Positions 34,801 to 41,510 of a stretch of DNA of 64,000 bases are shown here, in pieces (the first letter of the stretch is position 1; the number at the start of each line of letters is the position of its first letter). Source of the stretch: Lepidonotus clava (lineage: Eukaryota; Annelida; Polychaeta; Phyllodocida; Polynoidae); the NCBI GenBank assembly GCA_936440205.1, contig OW387149.1, positions 8,142,114 through 8,206,113 on the forward strand, written 5' to 3'. The notes below the pieces were generated by a model. It saw only the letters and a list, made by a program, of their open reading frames with translations, ran no database searches and was not told the DNA's origin. Made by a program: the position numbers and the translations under genes.

Positions 34801-37154
34801 ATATTAACGTATGAGCTGGTTGCAGGTAAATTACACAGTATGGATTAACTCATCGATTTCTGATAAAATCAATCAGTGTGATATTGTACTTGCAGTACAA
34901 TGGCCCATTTTGTAACTCACTATAAAGCAATGATTGTGCAATTACCTTGTTTTCTTTTACATTTCTTCGATATAATTCAGAGAAATCAGTCAGAAAAAAA
35001 AATTGCTTAAATTGGAAACCCTGCATCTGAGAGAAATATGGGCCAAAAATTTATTTTATCCAATGAATGTCATGACTTCCTTCAAATTCATGTATAGCCA
35101 CGCTCCTATAGTCCTAATTGTCTTTAACCAAACCTCTTTCTAACAATAAAGATATCCTAAAATCCTAATTACAAACCATTCATATTCCCAAGTACCTAAC
35201 AAACCAAGCCCCTTTAAATATTTGCATTAACTTACTACTAAAATCACATTCAAAATCAAACAAATAAATAATTTCTTTGCCACTCTTCTAGGAACAAGCC
35301 AAGATAGCCAAGCTGGGCCTAGAAATGAAGCTGATCACATCCGAGATAGATGCGGAGGCAGAGAAGTGGGAGGAGCCAGACAATGAGATCGTGCGGCGGT
35401 CAAAGAATATGTCGAGTATGGCCTTCTCGATGTACCTGTTCACGCGGGGCGAAGGGCCGCTCAAGACCACGCAGGACCTCTTCACACAGGCCGAGTACTT
35501 TGCCGAAGAAGGAACCAAGCTCTTCAAGACTGTCAAGGACTTCACACAAATTGTATGATATATGCAAAATAATAATTATTTTCTATACATATGGCAGAAG
35601 TCCAACTGTCATTTCAAAGGGTTACTGTAAAAAGTGTTAGCACCACGTGTTCGGAAAGTAAGCAAAATAAGTCCAGAAACATAGTGAGAATAATTCAATC
35701 AGATAAGAGAAATTATTGTGTGCAAGATATTTCGTCTGCAAAATGGAGGTTAGATACTTATTACTAATACCATGATTTCAACTTGATTATCGAGCTTTAC
35801 TGTTAAAGAGTATCCAAAAATATTTTGATGTATCATTAAATTGGAGTTTCCTCTCTGGAATTAAACAGCATTGGAGTTGTACTGACATGATAAAGGCAAA
35901 TCCAAATTCAGTTTGTAAACATCCCTAGTTTCTCAGGAATATTATGTGTGAGTTATTAAATCTAGCGCAATTTTTACAACAGTTCACTAGAAAAAATAAG
36001 GTAAAAGGTTAACAAAAAAATACTCCATGAGACAATACATGACTTAACTAGAAATTTCTCTGTAGTCATTGTGTAATGGGAAATCACTGAAATTATGTTT
36101 CTGTATTCTTTTCTCTGAATGCAAATATCTGAAATTTTCTTAGCTCCAATTCTAATACAATTTGAAATTTTCAAATTTTTTACAAATAATTGTCATCAAC
36201 TTCTTAACCAATCTAGGTGCCACCTGGTTCGCCAAAGAATGACTTGCTGTCCAACCTGGACAAGCTGCCCGTGTACTGCCAGCAGCTGAACTTCACGATC
36301 AAGTCGCCGACCGTGGGCAAGGCGGCCACCTTCAACAAGGTGGACAGCGTCATCCAGGAAACCAAGAACCTCATGAACGCCGTGGCCAAAGTCGTTACCA
36401 CCTGCTTCATCTGCGCCACCAAGGTAAATGCGCAAAAGCATAAAAAACATGCATAAATACATTAGTAAAATACAAAGTGATAATTTTTAGAGAAAATATA
36501 CAAATACAAGTACGATAGATTCGAATGGAAATACGAAACCTAAGCTCAAAGTGCTTGAATTATCATATGAAAAATCTTAAAATCTTAATTTTATGCTGAG
36601 TGTATTGAATGTAAATGGAAAAACAACATGTCTTTCAAGAAAATACATGCATAGAAATATTAATGGAAGATGAAATATATTAGAGTTGATTTTAAAGGAG
36701 CAGTATCATCTTCCTGTCGCTAAGTTACCGTTCACTGATGTAAGCTTAGGGACCAGGCAACGGGCGACATGTTTTACTCGTTCAGAACATAAACTGACCA
36801 CATCATTTGTTATGTTACTAAAAAAGATAGGATGTTTTCCTATATCTTTTAGTTTTCCCTATAAGTTTTTCACATATTAACCTATGATTGGCGGAATGGA
36901 GATACATGATAAATAAACAAATTTGTAAGATGTTGTGAAATAAACTCTGTTGCTACTTTCAGTACAACATAGACTATAGGGGAGCACCTCAAGTCGTCAC
37001 CAAATGGAGGACGCCTCACTATGACCTAAACGGGGGTGGTCCGGGGAGCGACGGAAGCGATCGGGAGTCCGTGAAATCCGGGCGATCGGAAAGCCTGATG
37101 CGAAGCTCGTCCCTTAATAAACCTATGTCAACGATGAACTACGACCGCTTGTGA
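1614..37154 (+). CDS. CTNNAL1: alpha-catulin, partial (N-terminal exon missing)
   Basis: This is a spliced gene. Exons: 1614-1803, 4722-4897, 5684-5803, 6747-6836, 20907-21122, 22203-22406, 23292-23378, 24294-24452, 25359-25451, 27986-28171, 33848-33898, 35292-35552, 36217-36423 and 36963-37154 (stop included). They sum to 2232 bases, giving 743 residues plus TGA. From memory, human alpha-catulin has about 734 residues and shares runs such as VGQAVNLAV, DFTDSAYTSHE, FTRGEGPLKT and KIAKLGL with this protein. The family is a vinculin/alpha-catenin homologue made of helical bundles. It is known as a cytoplasmic scaffold linked to Rho signalling and the cytoskeleton, and it lacks the classic catenin adhesion role. 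The first exon in view starts at the ITTLVNHK segment, so about 40-50 N-terminal residues lie upstream of the window. Family assignment is firm; function here is inferred by homology. Confidence 0.95.
1804..4721. other. catulin intron with MITE and simple runs
   Basis: Beyond the family A MITE (2780-3136), it has a T tract at 3369-3387, an A tract at 4317-4334, and a stretch at 1860-2050 with repeated AGGTCTTAAA-like words that may be an old repeat. No coding exon was seen. Confidence 0.65.
2780..3136 (+). mobile_element. TTAA-flanked MITE, family A, copy 1
   Basis: The ends AGGGAGCCAAAACCAAT and ATTGGTTTTGGCTCCCT are near-perfect inverted repeats, flanked by TTAA on both sides. The element is 357 bp. 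TTAA target sites are the mark of piggyBac-type elements, although the AGGG tip is unlike the usual CCC. A TTA/TAA target of a Harbinger-type element would also fit. It carries TGTTTGTAAACAAAC near 2946. Confidence 0.85.
4722..4897 (+). CDS. CTNNAL1: alpha-catulin exon 2 in window
   Basis: The acceptor ends CATAG and the donor is GTAGGC. The exon begins with two bases that complete the split glycine codon, then encodes residues 65-122. The segment RAARQLLSAITKVLLMADR, followed by IVVKQLVAARDK, is a hallmark of the vinculin/catenin bundle and matches catulin closely. The upstream linker (SASDPSATTTVAEK) differs from the vertebrate one, as expected for a loop. A decayed copy of this exon lies about 190 bases downstream, at 5083-5196. 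Confidence 0.95.
5083..5196 (+). pseudogene. decayed duplicate of the preceding catulin exon
   Basis: This intronic stretch aligns with the second half of the exon at 4722-4897. Shared blocks include GGCCATGG, then CGGCCATCACCAAA, then ATATTCCTCA against GTATTGCTCA, then AAGCAGCTTG against AAGCAGTTGG, then ACAAGATA against AGAGACAAG. Small insertions and deletions shift the frame, TAA or TGA triplets interrupt the reading frames, and no good donor follows the last block. I read it as a partial tandem exon duplication that lost coding capacity. A mutually exclusive exon was considered, but the frame damage argues against it. Confidence 0.72.
5684..5803 (+). CDS. CTNNAL1: alpha-catulin exon 3 in window
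   Basis: The acceptor is CTCTTTGCAG and the donor is GTAAGT, with both ends in phase 0. It encodes 40 residues (123-162). MNRIEGVNNFTDFVKAF and MVELAHLTGDRQN correspond to the catulin region whose vertebrate form contains VNSFQEFV and LSGDRQN. Confidence 0.95.
6747..6836 (+). CDS. CTNNAL1: alpha-catulin exon 4 in window
   Basis: The acceptor ends TCCTCAG and the donor is GTATTT, both phase 0. It encodes 30 residues (163-192) with the catulin signature VARIILEKSTMMLLTTSK. The following intron is the longest in the gene, about 14 kb. Confidence 0.95.
7391..7753 (+). mobile_element. ATTCTCGCAGTCGGGC MITE, family F
   Basis: The ends ATTCTCGCAGTCGGGC and GCCCGACTGCGAGAAT are a perfect 16-bp inverted repeat. 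The right part has a 19-bp tandem duplication of GGTCCTCGGGGAAACCCC near 7660-7700. It is about 363 bp, a single copy here. Confidence 0.8.
7996..8031. repeat. perfect 13-bp stem-loop
   Basis: CCTTCTGATTGGC and GCCAATCAGAAGG with a 10-base loop. Each arm carries a CCAAT core in opposite senses. Confidence 0.75.
8247..8566 (+). mobile_element. CAGGG-ended inverted-repeat element, copy 2
   Basis: The ends AGGGTACCAACCA and TGGTTGGTACCCT are inverted copies of each other. GTACTT occurs on both sides (8241-8246 and 8566-8571), a likely 6-bp target duplication. The interior repeats ACAGGGAAAACACAGGGAAT-like blocks. It lies in the 14-kb intron and encodes nothing convincing. Confidence 0.82.
8912..8960. 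repeat. GA and G-rich simple repeat
   Basis: GGGGGTGGGGGGAGAGAGAG followed by a G tract. Purine-rich on this strand, so it may adopt unusual structures. Confidence 0.85.
9125..9255. repeat. GC-rich palindrome
   Basis: AATATAGAAGACCC and GGGTCTTCTTATATT mirror at the ends. GGTCGTCCTCGGG and CCGACGACC, and GACGAACC and GGTTCGTC, mirror inside. Probably a small MITE. Confidence 0.65.
10275..11475. repeat. 34-bp satellite with duplicated flanks
   Basis: The core, about 10500-11130, repeats variants of TACCCTGTATAGTGCACAGA plus CATAACACAAACCA every 34 bases. Three neighbouring blocks starting near 10535, 10671 and 10807 are almost identical and 136 bp long, that is four monomers. The arm at 10275-10500 is repeated at 11243-11460 (GCATGTAAGACTTCTG, AATAAGTAGAAAATT, ATGAATGTCTATGT). 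Looser monomers start at about 10141. Confidence 0.9.
12452..13200 (+). mobile_element. GGTTATAATAGGTACCACA element, family G
   Basis: The left end GGTTATAATAGGTACCACA mirrors TGTGGTACCTAGTTATAAC at the right end with one base of slippage. It is about 750 bp long, AT-rich inside, with no coding frame, so a non-autonomous DNA element. Confidence 0.65.
13611..13818 (+). repeat. tRNA-derived SINE
   Basis: The head carries a Pol III A-box-like GGCGGGTTAGGCT and a B-box GGTTCAAGTCT at 13655. The tail has GGACGTTAAACTCCCAC followed by an ATC-rich simple run. No intact tRNA cloverleaf is seen. Confidence 0.75.
14168..14222. repeat. 20-bp tandem duplication
   Basis: Two copies of GTCGCTNGCTGACCGCCA in a row. 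It is a short GC-rich run with no clear role. Confidence 0.7.
14448..14690. repeat. ACTC microsatellite
   Basis: An (ACTC)n tract, purest at 14519-14572, with degenerate ACTCACAC and ACTTACTC edges. The plus-strand frame of Leu-Thr-His-Ser repeats is an artefact of the four-base unit. Confidence 0.95.
15709..16070 (+). mobile_element. CTCCC-ended MITE, family E, copy 1
   Basis: The left end CTCCCTACCACAGATGGCT mirrors the right end GGCTATCCGTGGTTGGGAG. Inner CACCTGCAGG and CCTGCAGGTT blocks mirror too. AATT borders both sides. It is about 360 bp, in the 14-kb intron. Confidence 0.8.
16335..16490. repeat. ATAACAAAAA-type low-complexity tract
   Basis: Degenerate repeats of TATAACAAAAA and AACAAAATAACAA, with almost no G on this strand. 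Confidence 0.85.
17386..17658 (+). mobile_element. CCATACCCACT inverted-repeat element, copy 1
   Basis: The left end is AGGGCCATACCCACTTGGCG and the right end TAGTGGGTATGGGGCT, both beside TTA. The interior repeats a GGCCGATTTTA motif in both senses, and an internal CCATACCCACT pair near 17475-17495 suggests a nested or composite copy. Confidence 0.65.
18301..18534 (+). mobile_element. CCATACCCACT inverted-repeat element, copy 2
   Basis: It runs from AGCCCCATGCCCACTAACAA to TGTGTGTATGGGCG beside TTA. It shares AATCGGCC and AGTCGGCCGACTCGG with the copy at 17.4-17.7 kb. A short end fragment, AAAGCCCCATACCCAC, recurs at about 60355. Confidence 0.6.
19312..19556 (+). mobile_element. AGAGATGCCA inverted-repeat element, copy 1
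   Basis: It starts AGAGATGCCATTTTCCCTAC and ends GGGAGTGGCATCTCT. The inner strings CTATTCCTAAAG and TAGGAAAAGTATTTCCTAC are shared with the copy at 41314. Confidence 0.7.
19772..19927. repeat. long imperfect hairpin
   Basis: The left arm holds GGTTGACAGTACAACCCTGA, then ATACNAGGTGGG and GAAAAATTACTGCCC. The right arm holds GGGCTGTAATTTTTC, CCCACCGAGTATTC and AGGGTTGTACTGTCAACC in mirror order. The arms are about 65-70 bases around a short GC-rich loop. TATAGGAAAAC and GTTTTCCTTATA close the base. Confidence 0.88.
19919..20312. repeat. inverted-repeat element next to the long hairpin
   Basis: CCTTATATTATATACC and GGTATATAATATTATAAG form loose inverted ends. Inside, AAAGTGGGCAGTATTCCAAT and ATACTGCCCACTGTG mirror one another. 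Confidence 0.5.
20609..20633. repeat. perfect 12-bp inverted repeat
   Basis: GAATACAGGCTT and AAGCCTGTATTC around one base. GAATACAGGCTTTAA also appears at about 61859 and GAATATAGGCTTTAA at about 52454, so this is probably the tip sequence of a MITE family. Confidence 0.65.
20665..20785 (+). repeat. SINE 3' end fragment
   Basis: GAAAGAACTCAAAGAGTTGG then CCGGACGTTAAACTACCCCA leads to an AAC-rich tail. The tail motif also occurs at the right edge of the window in reverse and resembles the SINE at 13.6 kb. Confidence 0.6.
20907..21122 (+). CDS. CTNNAL1: alpha-catulin exon 5 in window
   Basis: The acceptor is TTTTTTCTACAG and the donor is GTGAGT, both phase 0. It encodes 72 residues (193-264). 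The start, AYLRHPECSSA, matches the vertebrate LRHPNCESA segment, and DGVFAQMRRALDIIHHVV is the next helix. The middle (GVPLEGDKSPTPPANGDSG) is a Ser/Pro/Gly-rich linker that looks longer and more divergent than the human one. KALKEFD ends the exon. It is strongly GC-rich against its introns. Confidence 0.93.
22203..22406 (+). CDS. CTNNAL1: alpha-catulin exon 6 in window
   Basis: The acceptor is CTTTCAG and the donor is GTGAGG, both phase 0. It encodes 68 residues (265-332). TTQDFTDSAYTSHENRERIL is nearly identical to the vertebrate catulin segment and is among the best family markers in the window. RVRQELTILLRIGISL follows as a long helix. Confidence 0.96.
22507..22729 (+). mobile_element. 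GGGCCCATATC MITE, family B, copy 1
   Basis: The left end GGGCCCATATCTTCGTAACT and the right end AGTTACAAAGATATGGGCCC are inverted copies, and the symmetry goes on for about 40 bases (GATTTGGCT / AGCCAAATT). It is 223 bp long and lies right after a catulin donor. Confidence 0.85.
23292..23378 (+). CDS. CTNNAL1: alpha-catulin exon 7 in window
   Basis: The acceptor ends CATCCAG and the donor is GTATCT, both phase 0. It encodes 29 residues (333-361): a charged, Asn/Gln-rich start, then LETAIIKTKEASKNLRKQ, an amphipathic helix at the place of the human LELSILKISHSLNELKKE. Confidence 0.92.
23419..23714 (+). mobile_element. CAGGG-ended inverted-repeat element, copy 3
   Basis: It starts CAGGGTACCAAG and ends GTTGGAACCCTG, with the same interior as the copy at 8247. 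It begins 41 bases after the donor of a catulin exon. Target duplications are no longer clear. Confidence 0.8.
23942..24245 (+). mobile_element. CAGGG-ended inverted-repeat element, copy 4
   Basis: It starts CAGGTTACCAACAGCACAGG and ends GGGGTGGTACTCTG. It is in the same orientation and the same intron as copy 3, 227 bases further on, and its right end is 48 bases from the next exon. Confidence 0.82.
24294..24452 (+). CDS. CTNNAL1: alpha-catulin exon 8 in window
   Basis: The acceptor is TGTTTCAG and the donor is GTATTT, both phase 0. It encodes 53 residues (362-414), ending with a long helix (ADRVAELSVKFQEHSEQLQE). The acceptor lies only 48 bases after the right end of a 304-bp inverted-repeat element, so this insertion sits within or very near the branch-point region. 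Confidence 0.93.
24610..24916 (+). mobile_element. GTGGCCCATTGCACAATG MITE, family C, copy 1
   Basis: The left end GTGGCCCATTGCACAATGAA mirrors the right end TTCATTGTGCAACGGGCCGC. The inner AACAACAA / TTGTTGTT blocks extend the fold. It is 307 bp, inside a catulin intron. Confidence 0.85.
25359..25451 (+). CDS. CTNNAL1: alpha-catulin exon 9 in window
   Basis: The acceptor is CGTCCCAG and the donor is GTACGT, both phase 0. It encodes 31 residues (415-445). VCKLLRHICVTEPLIVWTEH matches the vertebrate CRLLRHISGTEPLEI segment. Confidence 0.94.
26140..26800. repeat. diverged tandem units, about 220 bp, GC-rich
   Basis: Motifs recur in order: CACGCCTGCACCGATACATTG (26297 and 26767), GGATTACNGCGGTATCTGAT (26359 and 26571), and CATGCGTTCNTATCGAAGGG (26441 and 26667). 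The short frames on both strands are not conserved between units. Confidence 0.65.
27225..27690. repeat. three diverged tandem units around TGTCACTATAGTGTCA
   Basis: TTGTCACTATAGTGTCA followed by CTACCATCAAAATAT and TAGGCCT occurs near 27247, 27457 and 27596. The core is a short palindrome. These units are AT-rich, unlike the block before them. Confidence 0.65.
27986..28171 (+). CDS. CTNNAL1: alpha-catulin exon 10 in window
   Basis: The acceptor is ACCACAG and the donor is GTAAGT, both phase 0. It encodes 62 residues (446-507). LALHPTSKIARENLDVFADA is almost the vertebrate LTLHPSSKIAKENLDVFCEA. VKDINDMCQGKSERQVYMSLPRP follows and leads into the inter-bundle linker. Confidence 0.96.
29637..29657 (+). 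CDS. possible 21-bp microexon of alpha-catulin
   Basis: A 21-base stretch sits between a pyrimidine-rich acceptor (CCTCTTGTTGTAG) and the donor CAG|GTATAA. It is in phase 0, like its neighbours, and would add seven residues (TSPVDFQ) to the variable linker between SLPRPG and KHGTT. Reading on past the donor meets a stop at once, which fits a real splice site there. Such short matches arise by chance in long introns, so this is a candidate only. Confidence 0.25.
30841..31115. repeat. 117-bp tandem repeat, about 2.5 units
   Basis: Units begin GATTAACTTGATT at about 30841, 30959 and 31075. Each holds GTCTGTCAGGCGTCCCCTGT then TATAGGGCC and a TGATT-rich half. The third unit is shortened. Confidence 0.88.
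32043..32392 (+). mobile_element. TTA-flanked AGCCCCGGCCACACT MITE, family H
   Basis: The ends AGCCCCGGCCACACT and AGTGTGGCCGGGGCT are perfect inverted repeats flanked by TTA, which fits PIF/Harbinger-type elements. The interior is a run of variants of GACTCAACTCGACNGTCG in both orientations and is far richer in GC than the intron around it. Confidence 0.8.
33848..33898 (+). CDS. CTNNAL1: alpha-catulin short linker exon (exon 11)
   Basis: The acceptor is a long T-rich tract ending CCATAG and the donor is GTAATG. It encodes 17 basic residues (508-524, KHGTTAKSMRPVKLSAE) in phase 0 at both ends. It lies where human catulin has the Lys-rich linker KSLKPDKPDSEEQ just before EQAKIAKLG. Because 51 bases is a multiple of three, skipping the exon would keep the frame, so optional splicing is possible. 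Confidence 0.7.
34157..34275 (+). repeat. dispersed repeat, left member of inverted pair
   Basis: About 119 bases that match 36691-36809 in reverse complement at roughly 80% by eye. Shared blocks include CAAATGATG, GGTCAGTTTA, GTAAAAC and CTGCTCCTTTAAA. Confidence 0.8.
35292..35552 (+). CDS. CTNNAL1: alpha-catulin exon 12 in window
   Basis: The acceptor is CTTCTAG and the donor is GTATGA, both phase 0. It encodes 87 residues (525-611). EQAKIAKLGLEMKLITSEID, then EIVRRSKNMSSMAFSMYLF, then TRGEGPLKTTQDLF form the most conserved catulin block, the start of the C-terminal vinculin-family bundle. Confidence 0.97.
36217..36423 (+). CDS. CTNNAL1: alpha-catulin exon 13 in window
   Basis: The acceptor is CAATCTAG and the donor is GTAAAT, both phase 0. 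It encodes 69 residues (612-680). LDKLPVYCQQLNFTIKSPTV and KVDSVIQETKNLMNAVAKVV match the human NKLIPLCHQLQTVTKT region, the late C-terminal helices. Confidence 0.94.
36691..36809 (-). repeat. dispersed repeat, right member of inverted pair
   Basis: It starts TTTAAAGGAGCAGTATCATC and ends ACTGACCACATCATTTG, the inverse of 34157-34275. It lies in the intron after the 36217-36423 exon. Confidence 0.8.
36963..37154 (+). CDS. CTNNAL1: alpha-catulin terminal exon with stop
   Basis: The acceptor is TACTTTCAG. It encodes 63 residues (681-743) and a TGA stop. The start, YNIDYRGAPQVVTKWRTP, holds the late-helix tryptophan. The tail is Gly/Ser/Arg-rich and low in hydrophobic residues (PGSDGSDRESVKSGRSESL), ending NYDRL. 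That tail is probably disordered and offers several Ser sites with nearby acidic or basic residues. Confidence 0.92.
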   Translation, partial: YNIDYRGAPQVVTKWRTPHYDLNGGGPGSDGSDRESVKSGRSESLMRSSSLNKPMSTMNYDRL

Positions 37155-39620
37155 CAGGATCATTCGCAGCAGTAGTGATATAAAAAACAAAGACGTAATA
37201 TAATGTGAACCCGTGCACTGGAGGCACTCTGGGGCAGATGATCTGTTACAACAAGACAACAAGAGCAAGACCTACTGGGCTTAGTACTACCACTTACTAT
37301 AGAGACTATACAAGGGTGAAGAGACCAAGCCAAGAGGGCTACAACTCTTCAACCTACAGGAGGGGTGTAAGATACACAGGAGGAAACCTACACCATAGAG
37401 TGTGCACTGGTGATTAGATTGTATAAGCCATGCGTGAGTTCACCGCGACTGGGGGACAAGCAGGGGACAAGCTGCGTGACAAATTATTATGATTATGTAA
37501 TAGGAAGGTGGGTTGGGGGGGGACTAACAAGACTGGGGTACTTGAAAAACTAGGTAAAAATGTTTAAAATCTGAAAAAAATAGTTTATGGCAAGAAAAAT
37601 CTAAAATAGACAGATTATAATCTAATCCTTTTGCCAAATTTGAAATCTTTCCTTTCATTTATTGCATTTGGACAAGTGTTAAGGGTCTGGCTTCTTGCTA
37701 TCTTGACCCTAGTGTACCCTGATATCCCCCGATAATGGCGGCCTGCACGGTGCAACTCACGCTTGGACTTTAGAAAACAAGTTGTGCTGGTAGTGAAGGA
37801 AGAGTGACTAGAGGAGAGAGACAAGCTATTGTGAAGTTTCTGAGTGAGTGATCTCCCTGTTTGTCCAAGAAATAGGGATTTTTCAAACTCAGAACTTCCG
37901 TGTGATGTTCAATAAGACATATGTCTGGTGGCACCTAAAAGGACTGATGAAAGTTTCAGGACTTTAGAAATAGACTGACTTTGACTCTGCATGGACCTTG
38001 GACTTTGGTAAATTGATTACAGAAGTTTCCCCAAGAGATTCAGATATTCAAATGCATTAGGTGAAAAGGACAGAAATGCAATTCCTTTCCTCAAGTCTAG
38101 TCAGTTGAAATAATCTTGTTGTAGGAGTCCCTTGAAATGGACCTTGGTAAAGCAAGATTTGGTGCTATGATTTAGATGTATTATTTAACTGCTTTGTTTG
38201 TATGTATTAAAGGCCCTTGGTGAAGATGCCAGTATTATTAAACAATGTTGCACTGTACATTTATGACTGCTAAATCACGCCTATTGCTCTGTTGGAAGTC
38301 TGCACCTAGTAGTTTAAACACCTAGAATAGTATTTATTATTGGAAAGGGCATTTATCATTTAACTGGAACTGACAAATTATACATAATCATTTTCTCAAA
38401 AACGCACAAATGCTTCAGTCTTTAACCTCATGCCAGTAAGTGTCAAAGTCCAGAATTGCATACTGCCAAATTATGAATATGAATAATTATGTGTGTTTTT
38501 TTTCGAAAGAATCTGAAGAATTCAATTACCAAAGGTCCAGGTCATGCAAGGTGAAGGTCAATCTTAAGTCAGTTAGGTGTCTTTAGTTCAGGGCTGTATA
38601 AATATAAGAATTTACGAATGTGATTTCCCAAATGAAATGACTTCGCATACCCTTTACGTACCCTTATGTAATGTGTTATTAGAATAATAAGGCATTTGAA
38701 TGTATTGTAGTTGCATTATTCTAGTGGCAAAACATCTTTATCTGTATGTAACAAACCTATGGCAAATTCACAGACCTATTTGAGTAGCCAAAAGTTAAAA
38801 AATGCAAAGTTATGACCTGCAAATATGCACCCTTTACATTGTAAAGCCATATACATTCTGGGGCAATTATTTTCTTGCGACTATGTTTTAGAGGAATGTA
38901 ACAGTTTGGCTTAATTGCCACAAAAGTCGGCTGGCGATTTGTGTAGCGATCAAGATCACACAATTATATTTCGGCAGTTTCGCCTGGACATCTTTGATGA
39001 AAAGCAAATATGCCTAATGTGTATCCAGCTGATGCAATTTCCATAAACTTTTGAACATTTTCACCGCGAATAGTATCAATTTATAGGTCACTGCAATTGA
39101 TATAAAAAGTGCCAAGGGAAGTTTCGGAGATGGAAAATTTATAATATTTGGCATATCTGATATGAATGATAAAGAATCAAATGTATTTCATTGTCCAGAT
39201 CGAACGTCATTGTTTTAGATATATCATCCGATCAATTTGATTAAGTTTCTCCCAGACGCAAATGTTTGTTTTCTTGTATGTTAGTGTACTAAAGACTAAA
39301 ATAAAGGCTGATAAAATAAAGAAAATAACTATCTTCAGACAATGGCCTTTTAGCTTGTTTTAAAGACTTTTGCAAAACAAAATTCCATGTGATCCGATAC
39401 AAAATATGCACATATTTATTAGCTTGTGGGTGCCAAAAGTGCACACAAACAGGACGTTGCATCTGGGAGAAATAAGACTTCCTGCATAATTTATCCAAAT
39501 TTTACAAAAAGTTAAATGATGACTTTTGGCTTTATTAATGAATTTAAAGTAGGTTTCATGTACACAAAAAGGAACCAGGCTTGTTCTAATGTGGCCTTGA
39601 AAATAAACTTGTGAAATTTA
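37155..39620 (+). other. catulin 3' UTR candidate region
   Basis: No open frame with coding character is present. Possible poly(A) signals AATAAA occur at about 39300, 39313 and 39602. A later cluster lies near 44024. Which one is used cannot be told from sequence alone, so the 3' UTR could be about 2.1 kb or much longer. Confidence 0.4.
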
Positions 39621-40628
39621 CTTGGGTGACAACTAAGCAATTGTTAATCGCTCAGCGATTATTAATTTCTTAGCCGTCTCTTTTTCCAAATAGTCGGAAA
39701 AAAATCAGGTGTATGGGAAAATGTAAATTATGAAAAACAAATTACAGTATGTCACAAGTACAAATTGCAACAATCACATTTGTTGATTAGCCCCTCAAAA
39801 AACATGCATATCCTACTGTATAATATTCATGTGTCTGATAGGAATGGCACATTATTGGGATGGTAGATATCCTCATAGGGATACAGGATTTCCCCCCTTT
39901 AGATTCTTTGTTCATACCTCAGTCATTGAAACAGTGAAACAAGAATGAGTTGGTCCTGGTGATTTTTGTATTCAGGTTTTGTCCTATTTGAACCTAATTA
40001 CATATAATAACAGTGTATACTTTCACTGCTATAATTATAGTCTTGAAGCTAGAGATAAATATTGAGGTTAGAAATGAATATTCACAGGTGAAATGACATT
40101 TTGTTGGTAGGATTTCCTAGGGCACCCTATGTATATAGATCACCCTTTGTCATTCTTGTTCGATATATCAATTCGTCTAGATACTATTCGTATATATATA
40201 TGTTGGACCAGTTAAATTCTATGATCCCTTGAAAGTGATAATCGCCTGGAATTATATAGAATATAATCTAACTCCAATAGAATTTGATAACATAGCACCC
40301 TTATAGCCTATTCTGATATGATACAAAAATTGTTATTATAATTATGATAACTCTAGGAAAAATTGGCTGCATGAAATATTAGAAAAAGTCTCTCATTAAA
40401 CTTGGCATAATGATTTATCCTACATCTTATTGTATGCTGTCTGTCACTTATGTTTTAGATTTGTCCCATTTACTTGCAAATGTTAATTTGTAATGTATCA
40501 TTTAGGAATTCCTACAAAAGATACTGAAATCATTAAAAAGGTCTTCTCCAAAAGCTAAAATCTACTAAACTTTGTCTAATCTATCTAAAACTTTGGTACC
40601 TATATTTAAAACCTTTTCTACTGATTAA

Positions 40629-40953
40629 AGGGAGCAAAAACCAATAAATTCAACAAAATCTTTCAAACTCAAATTATTATGGAAATCAATTCCTTCAGCC
40701 TATTTCTAGCTAATGTCAAAATCTTAATCATGAAATGGTAGAAAATCATCAAAATTATGTTTTCCTTGTTCAACTCAATGTGGATCAGCGAAAATGGGGT
40801 TTGTTTACAAACAAATGGATATGTTACCATCTCTCGTCACATTCTACTTCAGTTTGAGCTAGTTTTCACAGCTAATACTTTACCATTGACCTTAACTGGA
40901 TTCATCTAACATGTTTCTTTTCTTATCTGTCAATTCTATTGGTTTGGCTCCCT
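40629..40953 (-). mobile_element. TTAA-flanked MITE, family A, copy 2
   Basis: The ends AGGGAGCAAAAACCAAT and ATTGGTTTGGCTCCCT are flanked by TTAA. The interior matches the copy at 2780 in reverse, including the forkhead-like block TTGTTTACAAACAAA. It sits 3.5 kb downstream of the catulin stop. Confidence 0.85.
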
Positions 40954-41313
40954 TTAAGAGGCGATGGCCAGTGGCTCTTTGTAGGCCTCAGACTGTTTGT
41001 GATGATGTAGGTTTGCTGTCCACTGGTTCCCTGAGTCCTGTGTATACTACATAATGGACAGGCTGGGAAATGACTAATACGTCCTTTCCAATACAGATTT
41101 CTGTATTTTGGGCTTTAACAAGAATCTCTTAAAATCTCTAACATCCAGAAGAAAAATTTGATTTGATTTCAGGCAATATAAAGAAATTTTATAAATCTTG
41201 TTTTCATTGTCACGATATGTTGAAGTAATCACCATTCCATCTTTATCCTTTTTACTGGTCAACACACTAGGAGCATTAGACCTAGTACGTCACCGCCTCT
41301 GCATACTTGTTTC

Positions 41314-41510
41314 AGAGATGCCATTTTTCCTTCCTTTTTAGTGATTTTTCTTACATCACTTAATATCTGTTATTAGAGAATTAGTTTCAACCTACTAAAA
41401 TACAAATTCTCTGTCCCTAAAGTTTGTTTCACTGCTAGTTGCTTCTAGACAAAACGTAGGAAACGAGTTTCCTTCTTTCCTACTTTTCCATCAGTAGGAA
41501 GTGGCATCTC
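41314..41510 (+). mobile_element. AGAGATGCCA inverted-repeat element, copy 2
   Basis: It starts AGAGATGCCATTTTTCCTTC and ends GGAAGTGGCATCTC, in the same order as 19312-19556. A decayed fragment (CCTAAAGGTAATTTTCCTCC through AGTGGCATTTCTGG) also lies at about 4600-4690. Confidence 0.7.
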
